A stretch of DNA of 64,000 bases from Archegozetes longisetosus (lineage: Eukaryota > Arthropoda > Arachnida > Sarcoptiformes > Trhypochthoniidae), in assembly GCA_018873245.2 (NCBI GenBank), contig JAEMBT020000002.1, positions 6,670,001 through 6,734,000 of the forward strand, read 5' to 3'. The notes beneath the pieces were generated by a model, which saw nothing but the letters and a program-made list of their open reading frames with translations, was not told the origin of the DNA and did no database searches. Position 1 is the first letter of the stretch. Each line of letters opens with the position of its first letter. Positions 25,670-38,081 of the stretch are shown here, in pieces. Both the position numbers and the translations under genes were made by a program.

Positions 25670-28118
25670 TTATTTTCCATTTGATTGGGGCCATTCTGTT
25701 TGATACATGCCATCCAAGAAATGAGAGGCAATAGTAGAGACCATCGAGCGATCGGGCAAACTCTGCGCCATACCATAGATGACACCAATTCCTGAACCCT
25801 GATCTGATGGTGAACTGAGGCACTGTTCAACAACTTCCTTGATGTCAGAGATTAATTTTTCCGCAATTCCAGGCTGTGTATGCATTAAAGTGACACAAAC
25901 ATGAACAGCCGACGGAAATTGTAAGGGATTAAGACTCCATCCCAGCTCTGATAGCTTATCGCTTTAAAAAAAAGTGTATATATATTAAATTTCGCTCAAC
26001 TCATACAATAATTGTAATAACAAAGAAAGAAAACAATCTTAAAAGAAAAACTGATCTTAACGAACAATAACTTGGATTAGTTGTGTTCTACGAAACTTGA
26101 AGGCAAGGACTAATAAATTGGATTGATTTTGATTAGATTAGCGCAAGTTTAGATTGTAAAAAGAACTTTGATAGAGTACTAAGAATAAACTAGATTCAGC
26201 TTGAGTTTTCTAACTAAACCATAACTTAATGGATACAAAGAATGAAAAACTTTTGCAAACCTGAGTCTGAAAATATTGAACTGATCAGAGGTTATGGCAA
26301 TAACACTCACAAGAGGGTCTCCAATAATGCGAATGCCTTCTACTTTTGATAATTCTGCCTTCAAGTATCTTTGAACTGATATTATTTTTCTGGTGGATTC
26401 AACATAACCATCGTATCCAATATGCAAGAGAGTAGCCCAACAATTCGCAATATTGGCGCCACAACGACTGCCAGCAATGGTTGGAGAAGCGTATATGCCT
26501 CCGGGCCAATCGGTCTGCACTGAATACTGATGTCGACGATATTCTTTATTTCGATACATTATTACTGATGAGCCCTTTGGTGCGAATCCATATTTATGAG
26601 TATCCGCAGAAATACTGGTAACTCCAGGAACGGAAAAATCAGCGGCTGGTATCTCATAGCCAGCGTCTTTCATAAATGGAACCAAAAATCCGCCGAGACA
26701 CGAGTCGACATGAACAGGAATCGAGTATTTAACGCCAAACTGAATAAGTAATACTTCGTTACTTTTAAATAAACATGGTAAAGACTTTGAAAATTTCAAA
26801 ATTAAAAGACAAATTATTATTACAGTATTGCTCTGAGATTAGTTTGATTTGATTATTCTTAGGATTAAAGACCGTTTAAACTAACTGTGAAAAACTTGAG
26901 TTGTCGGCATATGATTGTCTTTTAAATATTAACTAAACGGATAAATGTGAAATTTGATGTTTTTACGTGCCTTAGCAATTTGTTGAATATCGTCGTTGAT
27001 TCCGTGCGGGTAACCACAAGCAGAACCGACTAACATAACTGTGTTTCTAGTGATGGCTTTTTCCATAGCCTTCAAGTTAACTTTGAAAGTAACTGGATCC
27101 AATTCTACTGTCTTAATTCTCATATTAAGCATTTCTGCGCCCTTTTGAAACGCTGCGTGAGCGGTGACCGGAACAACAATTTCTGGTTTTCTAATACCTT
27201 TAACATAACGACCGTAATCACGGCATGCCTTAACAGCGAGTATTATGGATTCAGTTCCACCTGAAGTCAATGTACCGCAAGTTTGATTGTCACCTTTGAA
27301 TAGGTTACAAACCATTCGTACAATTTCTGCTTCCATTTTATTGATACCGGGAAATACATCGGGATGTAGCGGATTGGTGTAAGCCGTCAAACCATAGACT
27401 TGGGTTACCAATTCAGTTAAGTCACTGTTGACGTCAGCATAAACTGTGCCTATAATTGGTTTAATTAAGTTTTATTAACTAAATATAAATTGTTGCATAC
27501 ACTAATCAAACCTGATGCGCGACCGTTTCTCCACTCGATTTTTCCAATGTCTTGATATCTGCGAAGTTCTTCCATTATATTATCAGATGAAAGACCTTTT
27601 TGTGGCAGTTCAGTGCAGAATTTTTCTGATTGGAAAGTGGTCTGGAACTTTTCTGAAATCGTCTTGTCCACATCTGATAACCGATTTGATGCGATTGTCC
27701 TTAGATAAGGCAAACGAATCAATAATCGGAATGAGATCTGTTTTAATGATTTGATATTGACTGAAATATGAGTTAATAACAAGTTTTAAATAATAATCAA
27801 ACATAGATTTGCTATTCAATTAATTAATCAATACGTTGCTCATCTTCGTAGAGTTGGTAGAGTTTGAGTGCAGCCAATGTGCCCAATACTGAAACCGATA
27901 TCAATTGCAGTTTTTCTCGGTTTGATGTTAGCCATTCGCAGACATCGGTCATTTGGTCCTGGTCAATTCAATTAGAATTAGGTTAAAATAATCAGTTATT
28001 ATGAGGTGAAGAAAAGATGTTAAATTGGAAGATCTCATTTCTCAATAACTATTAAATATTAATTATATAAAAATTAAATTAATTTTCAAATTACCATTTT
28101 AGAAAATAGTTGACTCAT
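25670..28118 (-). CDS. SGPL1: Sphingosine-1-phosphate lyase (548 aa)
   Basis: It is a PLP-dependent ER enzyme that cleaves sphingosine-1-phosphate to phosphoethanolamine and hexadecenal, the exit step of sphingolipid breakdown. Exons on the minus strand: 28095-28118, 27835-27958, 27512-27760, 26971-27449, 26261-26739, 25670-25961. One N-terminal membrane anchor lies at about residues 24-42 ([18 protein letters not shown]). Then come [48 protein letters not shown], and SADTHKYG with the PLP lysine K341, followed by [15 protein letters not shown]. Length is close to human (568). The intron between exons 4 and 5 needs a GC donor (AAG|GCACGT): phase and conservation (IAK then [12 protein letters not shown]) exclude the nearby GT. 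It converges on PISD and is followed upstream by a pogo remnant and NIPSNAP. Confidence 0.94.
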
Positions 28119-28686
28119 TTTGAGGGTTATTTAAAAGATTATATAAATAGTACTAAAATACAATATCATATATTGTCCTTCAAACGAAAGAACAAATGAT
28201 TGATAAGAGTTTAAGTATTAACTATACTTAAAACATAACTGTATTTAAATGTCAAACATCTGATTAGCTGATACACACATGTACGAAATATTAAGTTAAA
28301 AACACTTTATAAACAGTTAAATAGGATTCAGAGCTCGTAAGTGCTGCCTTTTGCGGGTAACGTTTTTAAACTTTCATCTCAGTTAGCTGATGTGATTGGT
28401 TAAAAACTATTAGTTTATAATAGATGTCACTCAATTTTGGGTAAATCTCCAAAAAGTCTAGTATTAGATAAGAAATAGTAGAAAGTATTTTCTGTTGTGA
28501 TCGCATTACTATAACTACTAGACTAAATGCAAAACCTTTTGCTGGACTCATTCTATTGAAAAGATTGAGAGATAATCAGAGAAATAATTAGATAATCGAT
28601 TGGTTGAGTAGGGATTACTTCATAGATAGGGACAAGTGTTGATTAGAAAATTGAGTCGAGTCGATTGACGCACCAAATTTGACGTA
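28119..28686. other. Upstream region of SGPL1
   Basis: Presumed SGPL1 promoter region. No TATA element is convincing; the 61-codon frame at 28366-28551 looks like chance. Confidence 0.45.
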
Positions 28687-29405
28687 CAGACAATGCCGTT
28701 TATAACGAGTCTTCGGGACCAGAGAAATGACTCGTTATATCCGAAACTCGTTATAAACGATCATGTAATGGAAAAAGTTTTTATTTTTTAAATCAATGAA
28801 AAACAGCGGAAATATAGAGAAAACAATAGTTCAATTGAAGTATTAGTTATCTTTAGTATAATATTCTGTAATCAATGTTTGTAAACTTTTTTATCCAAAT
28901 TGGACGCCTTTGCTCTGATTTTGTCTTTATATTTTATGAAATCACTTATTGATGTCTTATTAGTTGAACCATATTTAGCAGTAATAGTGTCATAATTAGT
29001 CCCATTTTCTGTTTCTCTAATCTGGTTTTTAATGAATAACTTTTTCTCTCTTTTAGTTGACATTGCTTCAATTTTTATTATTTCAATCAAATTTTTGTCG
29101 AAAAACACATTTAAGTCAAAACTGTGAGCATTAGCGGTCTAAACATAAATGTTTTCAATCATATAATAAGCAATACATTGGATTTGTATTACAGTTTTCG
29201 CTATTATTTATGGTTTTGATTACGACTCGTTAAAAACGAACACTTTTTATACTATATGTCCTACAGAATAGGCTCGTAATAACCGATAAATCGTTATAAG
29301 CGAACTCGTTATAACCGATACTTTTTTAATACAAAACATATAATCTGTCCTCTGTTCCACAGACAGATTCGTTATAAGCGGACTCGTTGTAAATGGAATT
29401 GTCTG
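28687..29405 (-). mobile_element. Pogo/Tigger-like DNA transposon remnant
   Basis: Ends are CAGACAATGCCGTTTATAAC at the left and the reverse complement of CAGACAATTCCATTTACAAC at the right. Subterminal repeats of the type CTCGTTATAA/CGAGT occur near both ends, a layout seen in pogo/Tigger elements. TA precedes the left end (28685-28686) but is not preserved on the right. An open frame on the minus strand (28872-29108, 78 codons) includes YDTITAKYGSTNKTSISDF followed by a basic stretch, resembling the psq-type helix-turn-helix of CENP-B/Tigger transposases. No DDE catalytic region remains, so the element is internally deleted. Confidence 0.65.
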
Positions 29406-29759
29406 AAACACTAATTGAAAAACTTAGTTTTATCTTCGCAAACATTAGACTTTCAGTTTGTTGAGATAGAGATTGGGACAAAGTATATCAACTTTATACT
29501 TAATCAATTAAACCTTCAACTTTAAGTAATGAGCAACTGTTAAAAAGGTTTGAAAAACTAACATCTTGTTTAAGGTGTTCAAAATCGATTATGCATCAGG
29601 CAATTTTGGTTTATTTAGATTAGATTAGATGGAAATTTTTCTTTTATTACTCCAATTGTCTACCTCAATTGTTTCAATTCATCTTTTCCATTTAGATTAA
29701 TCTATTTTACTTCTTGAGTGAAGATGGTAATCATTTTTCATTAATCAATATGGCAATGC
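29406..29759. other. Non-coding stretch between pogo remnant and NIPSNAP 3' flank
   Basis: About 350 bases of AT-rich sequence in which I see no feature. Confidence 0.4.
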
Positions 29760-30446
29760 TGCCAACAAAAGTGTGATGTACTAATCAATTAATATAAACT
29801 ATTCATTATGTGATGGATTAAATAGTATCTAAATATTATTTAGAAAATTTGACATGAACAAATAGTCCTTTCGTATTACTATTGTATATAAATATTTATT
29901 TCCAAATTTAAAACTAACGCTCTGTAAGTCATGATCAATTAGTTTAGTTAAATAATAAATTCCAATTTATGTGTACTATTTAAATGCTAAAATTATTGTT
30001 TTAAAGGCTTTAAACTTAATCATAACAACCTTATATTTGATTTAACACACAAACTATTGGCCACATTAATGGTTCACCGAATCGGTGAGAAAGAGTTGGG
30101 AGACATCCAACGCGAACGCATTTCACGTATTAGTGGCACTGTATAAGCAACGCATTCATCCCAACCGGGTTTTCTCCACGCGCTCTCTCGATTTTCTTTG
30201 CGAGAAAATAAGTCTTCGTATCCTTCAATCAAAAATTTAGTCATTAATCAGAAGAACATAAATATAAAATCATTTGGAATATTGTAAACGAATATAAAAT
30301 GCACGTAAACTATTGAAAATAAGATGTTTGGCAACTTTGAATATGTGAAAGTTGCTGAGACTGAAAAGTGATAAGTTTTGTGGGTTTGTTACTGTTTAAT
30401 CTGATAAATAAGACTTACTCCAGATGTGGTGAACCATATACAACTG
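29760..30446 (-). repeat. Source copy of the segment duplicated at 22105-22783
   Basis: Direct-orientation partner of the NIPSNAP pseudogene fragment. It covers the 3' flank, last exon, last intron and the end of the penultimate exon of NIPSNAP. 30027-30275 is identical to 22366-22614 at every position; outside that core I count differences at roughly one site in 12 to 15. Confidence 0.9.
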
Positions 30447-31474
30447 ACCAATTTGAGAGAAAAATCCTGCCACTGCATTACTCTTTCTGAAAGTGATACC
30501 ACGCGCCCAATTATTGCCCCATTCAATCATAGTTCCCGGCTTTCAATTTAAAAATCAATAATTACTACTGAAGCTACAATCAAAAGAGAAATTTGCATAC
30601 CTTCAACACATAAGACCTCATTTCGTACATACTATTGTGAACTTGAGGTTCTGGATGTCCCCAAAAGCTGAACGGTAACATAAATTGGTTTTGACGGGTT
30701 CGTAAGAGAGGAGTTTGCTCTTTAATAATACTCTTAAGAGTTGAGTCATCTCTAATTGCCTTTTCTACCTGTGAAGCGTGTTTCCATCCCTGATATTTCC
30801 AGATATGAACTTTCAAAAGAGATTATTCAGAATATTAATACTGAAAATTGATTAGAATCTGATAATAGTCATGCTAACTGTACTGGTCCTGGTCTCCAAT
30901 ATCTACTTTCCAACTTCCGACCAGTACCGGCTTCGAGTCTTTAGCTTGCAACTCATTAGCCCAATTCTCACTGGAATCGAACAGAAAACGAATTACAGAT
31001 TGATTACCAATTTAATGAATGTTGAAATGTAAAACTTACTAATTACTAAGATAAGAATCGTGAGCACTTGGCTTAACGTCATGTACTGTTGTAGAATTGA
31101 AAACAATAATTATATAATGTGAATTAAATCAAATGTGAATTAAATTGAATCCAAACTTAATCGAATGATAACATACTTTGCATTTCATAAACAATTTCGG
31201 TATCACTTAATAGTCTTGAATGGGACTCTCTTCCAGGATCTATTTTCCTAACCATCAGCAGCTTTGAGAGCCAGCTCTCACTCTCTTTGCAATTAGAGCT
31301 TACATTAAATAATCTGTTGATTGAATTAGTATAAAATTAAATCTGGAATTCATATAAAGTGATTTGAATGAATAAAGACCTGATGTGGTTTAGATTGAAG
31401 TTAGCATTAGTTTCGCACAAATGATTAGCTCTTAATAAATGATTGCATACACAAAGTCTCCGCAAAAATGCCAT
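30074..31474 (-). CDS. NIPSNAP: NIPSNAP family mitochondrial protein (282 aa)
   Basis: NIPSNAP proteins are mitochondrial; vertebrate NIPSNAP1/2 can mark damaged mitochondria for mitophagy. Exons on the minus strand: 31380-31474, 31177-31313, 31040-31085, 30879-30970, 30601-30809, 30419-30539, 30074-30222; all phases close. The N-terminus ([15 protein letters not shown]) is a plausible import sequence. Two ferredoxin-like NIPSNAP domains follow. Landmarks are [13 protein letters not shown], the paired [39 protein letters not shown], and the C-terminal [15 protein letters not shown]. Length matches human NIPSNAP1 (284). The last two exons lie in a segment that was partly copied to 22.1-22.8 kb. 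It is divergent from the PLA2 gene at 32.7 kb. Confidence 0.95.
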
Positions 31475-32682
31475 CGATTTAATTGCTATTTACTCGTTCG
31501 AATGAATCAATTTTCAAATAATTTAAGTCTAGTTGTAGTCTATAACAAAATTGATAAAATATTCAACTGTCTCAGGTCAACAAATACTTCAATGCCATTG
31601 AAAATTGTTTCGTTCCATAAATTAAGTTTGATAATTCTTATTTCTATTTAACTCAACTCTTCACTTATTGCTTATCAAAATGTTTGATCAACTTTTTCAA
31701 CTTTTTAAATCACTTTAAGTTTAATACTTTCACTCATCCTATTCATCAAGATATTAATTACTTTTGATTTGATGCATTATTAAAGCCTGTTTTACTTTGT
31801 TTTAGATATTTTAGTTATTTTTCTACTTTTTAGCATATTGTACATAAAATCTATTACTAAAGAATTTGAAGAATCCATTCAAAAACCTTCACTTTAATGA
31901 AACATCGAAAACCTGCTGTTTTAAAGAGTTTTCGCTCTTGTTTTATTGAACTTAAGTACTTAAAACATGAACATCGAAGCATTAGTTATTGAAAATACCA
32001 TAAGTAAACCTTTGGATGACAATATCTTAGTGTTGACGATTTGTTTTAGTGAACAATCAACAGCGAAAAAGTAATGGAAAGATTAAGAGTGGTTAGACTG
32101 AGATGTTAGATACAAAGTTTGGTCAATCTTAAATTATATGAATAGATCTACTTTTTGATTTGAGGATTGAGCAAATATTAATTTGTTTGAAACAGCCATT
32201 AGTTCAAGGCTATTTTCTAGCATAAGATAACCTCTTATAATCTTTTATAATTCTTCTATTATTCGCTTTTATTGCCTGTAAATAAAATTTTATCAACCTA
32301 ATTCATATTAAATGCTTAACCCCTTTTTACAATATTTTGATTTTTTCATAATTGTCAAAGTTTTGTCAACTTTTATTATATAGATTGACTGTCAATAATT
32401 TTTATAAGTTTGTCAATGGCATTCACAATGATGTGAAACAATTCGAACAATTCTTAGTCTTAAAATAATAGACAAAAAGCTTATTAAATCATGCAACTGA
32501 CAAGCAAAATTATTTACAACTTAGTTTGTATGTAAATCTTTGCGATAACAATGATTTATTTCTGAAACGATGAACTACATTGAGGTACAGTAAATATCAT
32601 AAAACAGTTGGCATATATAAATCAGAAATTTCAACCAAATTCATATTTAATTTACTAATACTTCAGAAAACCATTGTGAAAG
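31475..32682. other. Divergent upstream region of NIPSNAP and PLA2
   Basis: Non-coding spacer of 1.2 kb between two start codons. A TATA-like box close to the PLA2 start is listed separately. Nothing else recognised. Confidence 0.5.
32614..32620 (+). promoter_or_regulatory. Candidate TATA box for the group III PLA2 gene
   Basis: TATATAA lies 63 bases before the PLA2 start codon, which would allow a short 5' UTR starting near 32645. Such strings are not rare in AT-rich DNA. Confidence 0.4.
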
Positions 32683-33662
32683 ATGCCTAAACTTGAAATA
32701 GTTTCTATTATATTAGTTTTATGCTTAGCAAAAGTTACTTTATGCAAGCAAATACTCGTAAAGAGAAGTTATAACCATCATGAACTAAATAGTGAGGCGA
32801 AGTCAATCTTATTCGAAGAAAATGAAGGGAGTCATCGTATGGTTGAAATCATATATACACAAGAGCCGATCAATCAGAATATGATCGATTGCTTCTTATA
32901 TGGAGACAAGCAATTAGCTGATAAAGCAATAACTAAAAGATTGATTCGACCAGAAGTTCGATCTGTTGGCAAAAAAGAATTGAGTGATTGGGCCCTTAAA
33001 TGCTCAGAATTACTGATTGACAAATTGAAAAATGGACAGATCGAACAGTATTACGATGAAGATTTTCCAGAAGAATACAATAATAAGATTGACAGAAATT
33101 TTTTCGATGGTCTTCTAGTAAGAGTTGAGCTGTTATTTTAGATGAAACCTTTATGATTATGGGTTTCTCTCCTATTTTCAACAGATATATCCCGGAACTA
33201 AATGGTGTGGTGCTGGAAACGTTGCTGAAGATTATGAAGATTTAGGGTCTGAAGTCGAAACTGGTACTATAGTTTATGAAGAGTAAAATTCTGAAATAAT
33301 AAGTAAAAATTTAACCTAATTTTTAGATCTATGCTGCCGTCAACATGACCATTGTTTTGATAACATATCTAAAGGAGAAAGTAAATACAACTTAACAAAT
33401 AAAGCCATTCATACAAAGTATGAATTTGTTTATCATTTTGCATTCAAAATTGTTTCAAATCACTTCTTGACCCAAATTCTTCCATTACAGAAGTCATTGC
33501 TATTGTGACGAAGAATTTCAGTCTTGTCTTCAATCTACAAATACTGGAACCTCAAAAGTGGTCGGAAAACTATATTTTAACTTAATTCAAGTTCAATGCT
33601 TTAGAAAAGATCATCCAATTGTCAAGTGTTTGGAATATAAAGGGTTAGAACCAAATTTTTAA
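32683..33662 (+). CDS. Secreted group III phospholipase A2 (258 aa)
   Basis: Group III PLA2s are calcium-dependent secreted enzymes that release the sn-2 fatty acid of phospholipids; family members include bee-venom PLA2 and many non-venom arthropod enzymes. Exons: 32683-33117, 33185-33263, 33327-33417, 33491-33662. A signal peptide of about 21 residues precedes a charged N-terminal region to residue 145. The catalytic domain begins in exon 2: W152-C-G-x-G calcium loop, then the CCRxHD motif with H178 and D179, then the conserved CxCDExF stretch of exon 4. It ends soon after the core domain. Nothing in the sequence shows whether it is a digestive, immune or salivary enzyme. Its stop lies 208 bp from the convergent RMND1 stop. 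Confidence 0.93.
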
Positions 33663-33870
33663 GGTATAGATTGAGAATTTAACGGATTTTTTCCCATATT
33701 TAGAATACCCCTATTTTGGAAGAGTTGTCAGAAATATGAATTGGATTACAAACAAAATATGATTTATCAATTTTTTGATGCAAAATTTTATTAGTAATGT
33801 GAATATCAATACAATGTTCAATCAAAAGATTAAATATAAACGACCTGACGAGCGAATTGTATAAACTTAT

Positions 33871-35441
33871 TCAAAAGATTTTTTCAGCGTAATGTATAAA
33901 TTCGAAAAGAACCTAAGAATAAATAAAAACTTACTGTATATAATATAAACAATCATGTAACGATCACTTACTTCAACCATAATTAGAATAATGATCATCC
34001 ACTCAAGTCTAACATGATGGATGTCATTTAAATGACTTGACAACAATTCCATCAACTCTACGCAATGACTCAGCTTTTCATTCATTACTTTCGTTCGTTT
34101 ATTAACATTTAAATGATAGACAGTATCCATAAACAGTCTTTCAAGTTCTTGTCGGTCCCAATAGAAGTCCGGAGTGTCCAACAGATCTGAACTCAAATTT
34201 ATTCGATGCTTCAGAGTAAACAATTCGCCAGTTTTTCTGAAAACTTGATCCCGAGTTAACTTTATTTTCTTGCCTTCTTTCATGTCCTGTTGATTGAAAG
34301 TATAGGAAATGAGATGAAAATGATTAGTATCTAAGAAATTAAAGACTAATACCTTAGTAACGTATTCAATACTATCGATATAGCGGTCAAGGCTTGCCTC
34401 CCAAATCGCTAACTTGACTAAATTAACGAATAGTTATAATTAAAGAAAACTGGAAATTTTTAGAGTGATAACAAACCAGATAAAGCGATAGCATTAGAAA
34501 ATGCATATTTCTCAAGATCTGATGATTCATTGGACTTGGTGTGCAAATATATTGTGCCTTTTTGTAGTTTTGTTTTAGAACTAATTGTTTAAAAGTATTA
34601 AACTATTAATAGTAGTAATACAAAACCAGTAGTTAATTTAGTAAAACTATTATAAATTAGTTAATTAATGACTTGCTTTGGGGTCAGATCAAAATCCATC
34701 TCTTCTTTCTCTTCTTCAATAATAACCGGATCATAAGCGCTTACTTCAAATGGTTTTATGAATTCGAGAACTGCTTCGCACTAAACAGTTATAAAAACTG
34801 ATTATAGATAAAGACAAATAAGACTGAACTATTTTGAAAATGAAAAAATTGTCACTTCAACTGAAGGCATATTCCAGAAAACAATCGAACCCTCTCTGAA
34901 ATGGAGCAAAAACATTGAGGTTAAAGTCAAAAATCATGATCAGATTGAATGAGACAGACCTAAATATGAAGATTTCTCTATTGATATCATTGAGTTGATA
35001 TCTGGCTCGCAAATGCATCACATCTTCGTCTTCATCATTAAATGCCATGTACTCATACAAAGCTTGATCTTTGATGGCTTGACCGAGATCTTCCAAATTA
35101 TATTCTTCAGCAGTACTGAAGGCAACGACAGAGAGCAATTGTTCGGCCTTCTTTGTGGTGACTTTCTTCCTGGGAGGACGTTTCTTTGATTGCACAGATT
35201 GTAACTTATCCAAAATGTCAGTTTTAGGCTTAGCATTTGTTACAGTTGAAAGACAGACAACTGTTTGATTGGGTGGCAATAAAAATCTTGGGCTTTGTTT
35301 CAGTGAATTAGTTCTATTAAAAATCGACAAATTTTTGCTCACTTTAGTCTCATAAATGAGTTTGTATTTATTACTGCATAACAGTTTAACTGAAGAATAA
35401 TTGCATCTTGAACACACCAATCTATTGATCAAAGTAAACAT
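33871..35441 (-). CDS. RMND1: RMND1 homologue, mitochondrial (383 aa)
   Basis: RMND1 (DUF155/Sif2 family) is an inner-membrane mitochondrial protein that supports mitochondrial translation. Exons on the minus strand: 34960-35441, 34856-34895, 34677-34780, 34477-34580, 34353-34417, 33972-34286, 33871-33912. A long basic N-terminus fits import; then come [85 protein letters not shown] and the C-terminal membrane segment [14 protein letters not shown], finished by a 14-codon exon. The intron after exon 3 uses a GC donor (CCAAA|GCAAGTC); the adjacent GT would break phase with exon 4. Reading through the last intron gives a longer hydrophobic tail that does not match the family. Confidence 0.93.
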
Positions 35442-38081
35442 TTTGCAAATTAACTCTAAGTTTAAACTTAAATATGATTTTTAAACTAAGTGTTATAGAC
35501 TAAAAACTGTTGGTTGCGTCAGAAATTTGATTCTGTCAACACATGTTCGACTGCTTTCAGTGCCACACTTTGGCAAACCATATAGTGACTAAACTTTTAA
35601 AATACTTACCCAAGTCAACTTTTAGATATAATAGTTCTTTCAATATAACACTTTGAATTGAATTTTTTTGAAATCTAATGAATTTATGACCTTATTTCCT
35701 GAAAGATAACTTTCAATATAAGAGATTCTCTGTTTTGTTGCAAGTCAAAACAAAGTAAAACGAATTAAAGTTATTCTAAATAATCAGATCTCAAAACAAT
35801 TAACTGAAAGTATTCATAAAATAGAAGAAATAAAATTGCGATAAGAATGCAATAATTAGTGTAATCTCGATATTTATATCAGGACAAGAAAAAATCAAAT
35901 ACTAATTGAAGGGCACTCTGCAACAGAAAAGTATCTAATACACTACGGAGACTAACAGATACTTTTCCATTACAGAGGACCCCTAAATTATTTGGGAAGT
36001 TTATCTTCTGATACCACATTTGTTGATAAAATGTGAATACTCCATGAATCGGCATATTCTAAGTTAACATATTTGCTTCAAATCTTACATTTGAATTGAA
36101 AAGTTCTAAATCCAACACTTCAACGTTTAGTGCATAGGCACCCTCACAGGGGCTGATAAACTAACATATTCATTGGCCCTGAAGCTGCTTAAAATTTAAA
36201 ATAACTTGACTAAGAGCTGTAAAATTATAATTTAAAAACTTTTCTAAAGACCACTGACAATGAAGCAAGATTAAAGAATTGAAATATTTTTTGGGTAATT
36301 CATTTGTGAGATGGTTGCTATTTGGAAGGTAAATATTTAGCATACTGGCTTTTCTGCTGAATATTTACCAGAGGTTAAGGTTCAAGTCAATCTTTCGTTC
36401 AAAGTTAACTCGAATATTGTAATACTTTGAAAGTTAAGGAATTTGCAACAAATCAGAAATATGTGTAATTTATATAATGTATAGCATTCATTACAAATAA
36501 CAAGTAGCAATAGAGTCGACTTATCCATAAGATACAAACCGAATGCTTATCATTAACAAGAGCCTGAATCTTTAGTCTATTGTTTCGTTCAGAAAACTAA
36601 ATCCATATTAGAAGCAAGACAATTGAAAACTCTATCTATCATTTCATTCATTTGTTGTGGCCTTCTCAATAGTCGCAAGAATTTGAAGGCAAATTGAATA
36701 AAAAATGCACGTTCGATCATAACTATGATTACGCATTATTAAGCTTTGAAGTAGGAAATGGTCTCTTAGATATAGCGCGTGATCTAATCAACAATTATCA
36801 ATTAGATTTAATTGGCTACCAAAAGGAATAAAAAATGTAATTTCAATTGATTGATTTTTCGTACGGTCCCTTAGTTGTAGATCATTGTTACTCAGCGTGA
36901 TTCTTAACAACATAATTATAACTCCAGAGTGTAGCTCTATTTCGGTGATACTTGTTGAAAATCGTGCAACTTCAGCTTAAACCTATGACTATTCTACGCT
37001 AAAATGTTGACAAAATATAACTTTTAGAACGTAAACCCAATTCAAACCTAGAACTTTTCTAAACAATTACTTATTTAGTCGTTCTATCAAAATAGTGAAA
37101 CTCATTAAATATTGTACACAATTAAATCATAACTAATAAGTCCTAAATATTAGTTTCTAATTAATTTATTTATCTGCAAAATGTTTAATTTTTATTAAAC
37201 TGTTAGATTAATTTGAATTTGATGAGCTTAACAATAGTTAAATAAACTTTATAATAGTTTTATAACTCGACAATTCCTACAAGTGAGTAGAAAGTTATGA
37301 ACTCAATGTATGAACCGATAAAATGTGCTTACAAAAGTCATTTAGATTCAACATCACACAAGAAAACTAGTGAGCAAATAAACTAAATTAAATCATACTA
37401 AATTAATCGACAATTAACCATAAAATAGGAGTTGATGTTCAATTCGAAAGTTGAGAAAGAACTCGGTGAGAAGACATGCGCACTGATATATAGCTTCGCT
37501 GTAGAGGCAGTTATGCTGTCATGCGGCCGTTATGCAATAGATGCCAACTTTTAGGTTAGCTATCAGTTCTCTGTAAGTAATACAGTACGGTAAATGTTCA
37601 CTCTATGCTCGCCTTGATTTGCACCAAGTATTGTGTGTACAATAGCTATGTGGAGCACTCAACTTGCCTTCCATTCGTAGTGCGCTGGGCTAAATCCCCT
37701 AACTTAACTTAACTAACTTAATTATATTAAGTCTAGTACACTATATAGGTGAGGTCAGTTAGTTAAATTGTGGAATAAATCAGTTAACGTGTTAGAGATA
37801 GGTGACAAGTTTAGGTGGTCCACATAACTATAATATACCATATAAAGTGCATAAATCTCACAAGTACAGAGCGAGCACTTACCAGAAAGTACGATTAGGA
37901 GTATAGTATGTAATAGTCAGTAGTGTGAATAGTTTCGCCTTTTGGATTCATTTTATTACATTAGCACTTATTCGTTATCACTATACCTAGTATTAACCAA
38001 ATTTCACTTTAATTAAACACTTAAGTGATCAATATTTTTATTTATTTCTTCTTTTAATTGTCGTTCAAATATCTATTAGAA
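35442..38081. other. 2.6 kb divergent upstream region of RMND1 and PITP
   Basis: No exon was found on either strand. It contains one small inverted-repeat element (35910-35984). The part 37441-37700 is richer in G and C than its surroundings and ends in a CCTAACTTAACTTAAC stretch; I could not assign it to an RNA gene or element. Confidence 0.5.
35910..35984. repeat. Very short terminal-inverted-repeat element
   Basis: AGGGCACTCTGCAACAGAAA at the left pairs with the reverse complement of AGGGGTCCTCTGTAATGGAA at the right, and both arms continue into AAGTATCT. Only about 20 bases separate the arms. No target duplication is clear. Confidence 0.5.

Noticed and set aside
26740-26823. Alternative upstream acceptor for SGPL1 exon 5 with a GT donor
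   Set aside because: It inserts a hydrophobic stretch not found in the family, whereas the GC donor gives an ungapped match.
33867-34283. RMND1 ending by read-through of the last intron
   Set aside because: The spliced 14-codon final exon ([13 protein letters not shown]) continues the conserved membrane segment; the read-through tail does not.
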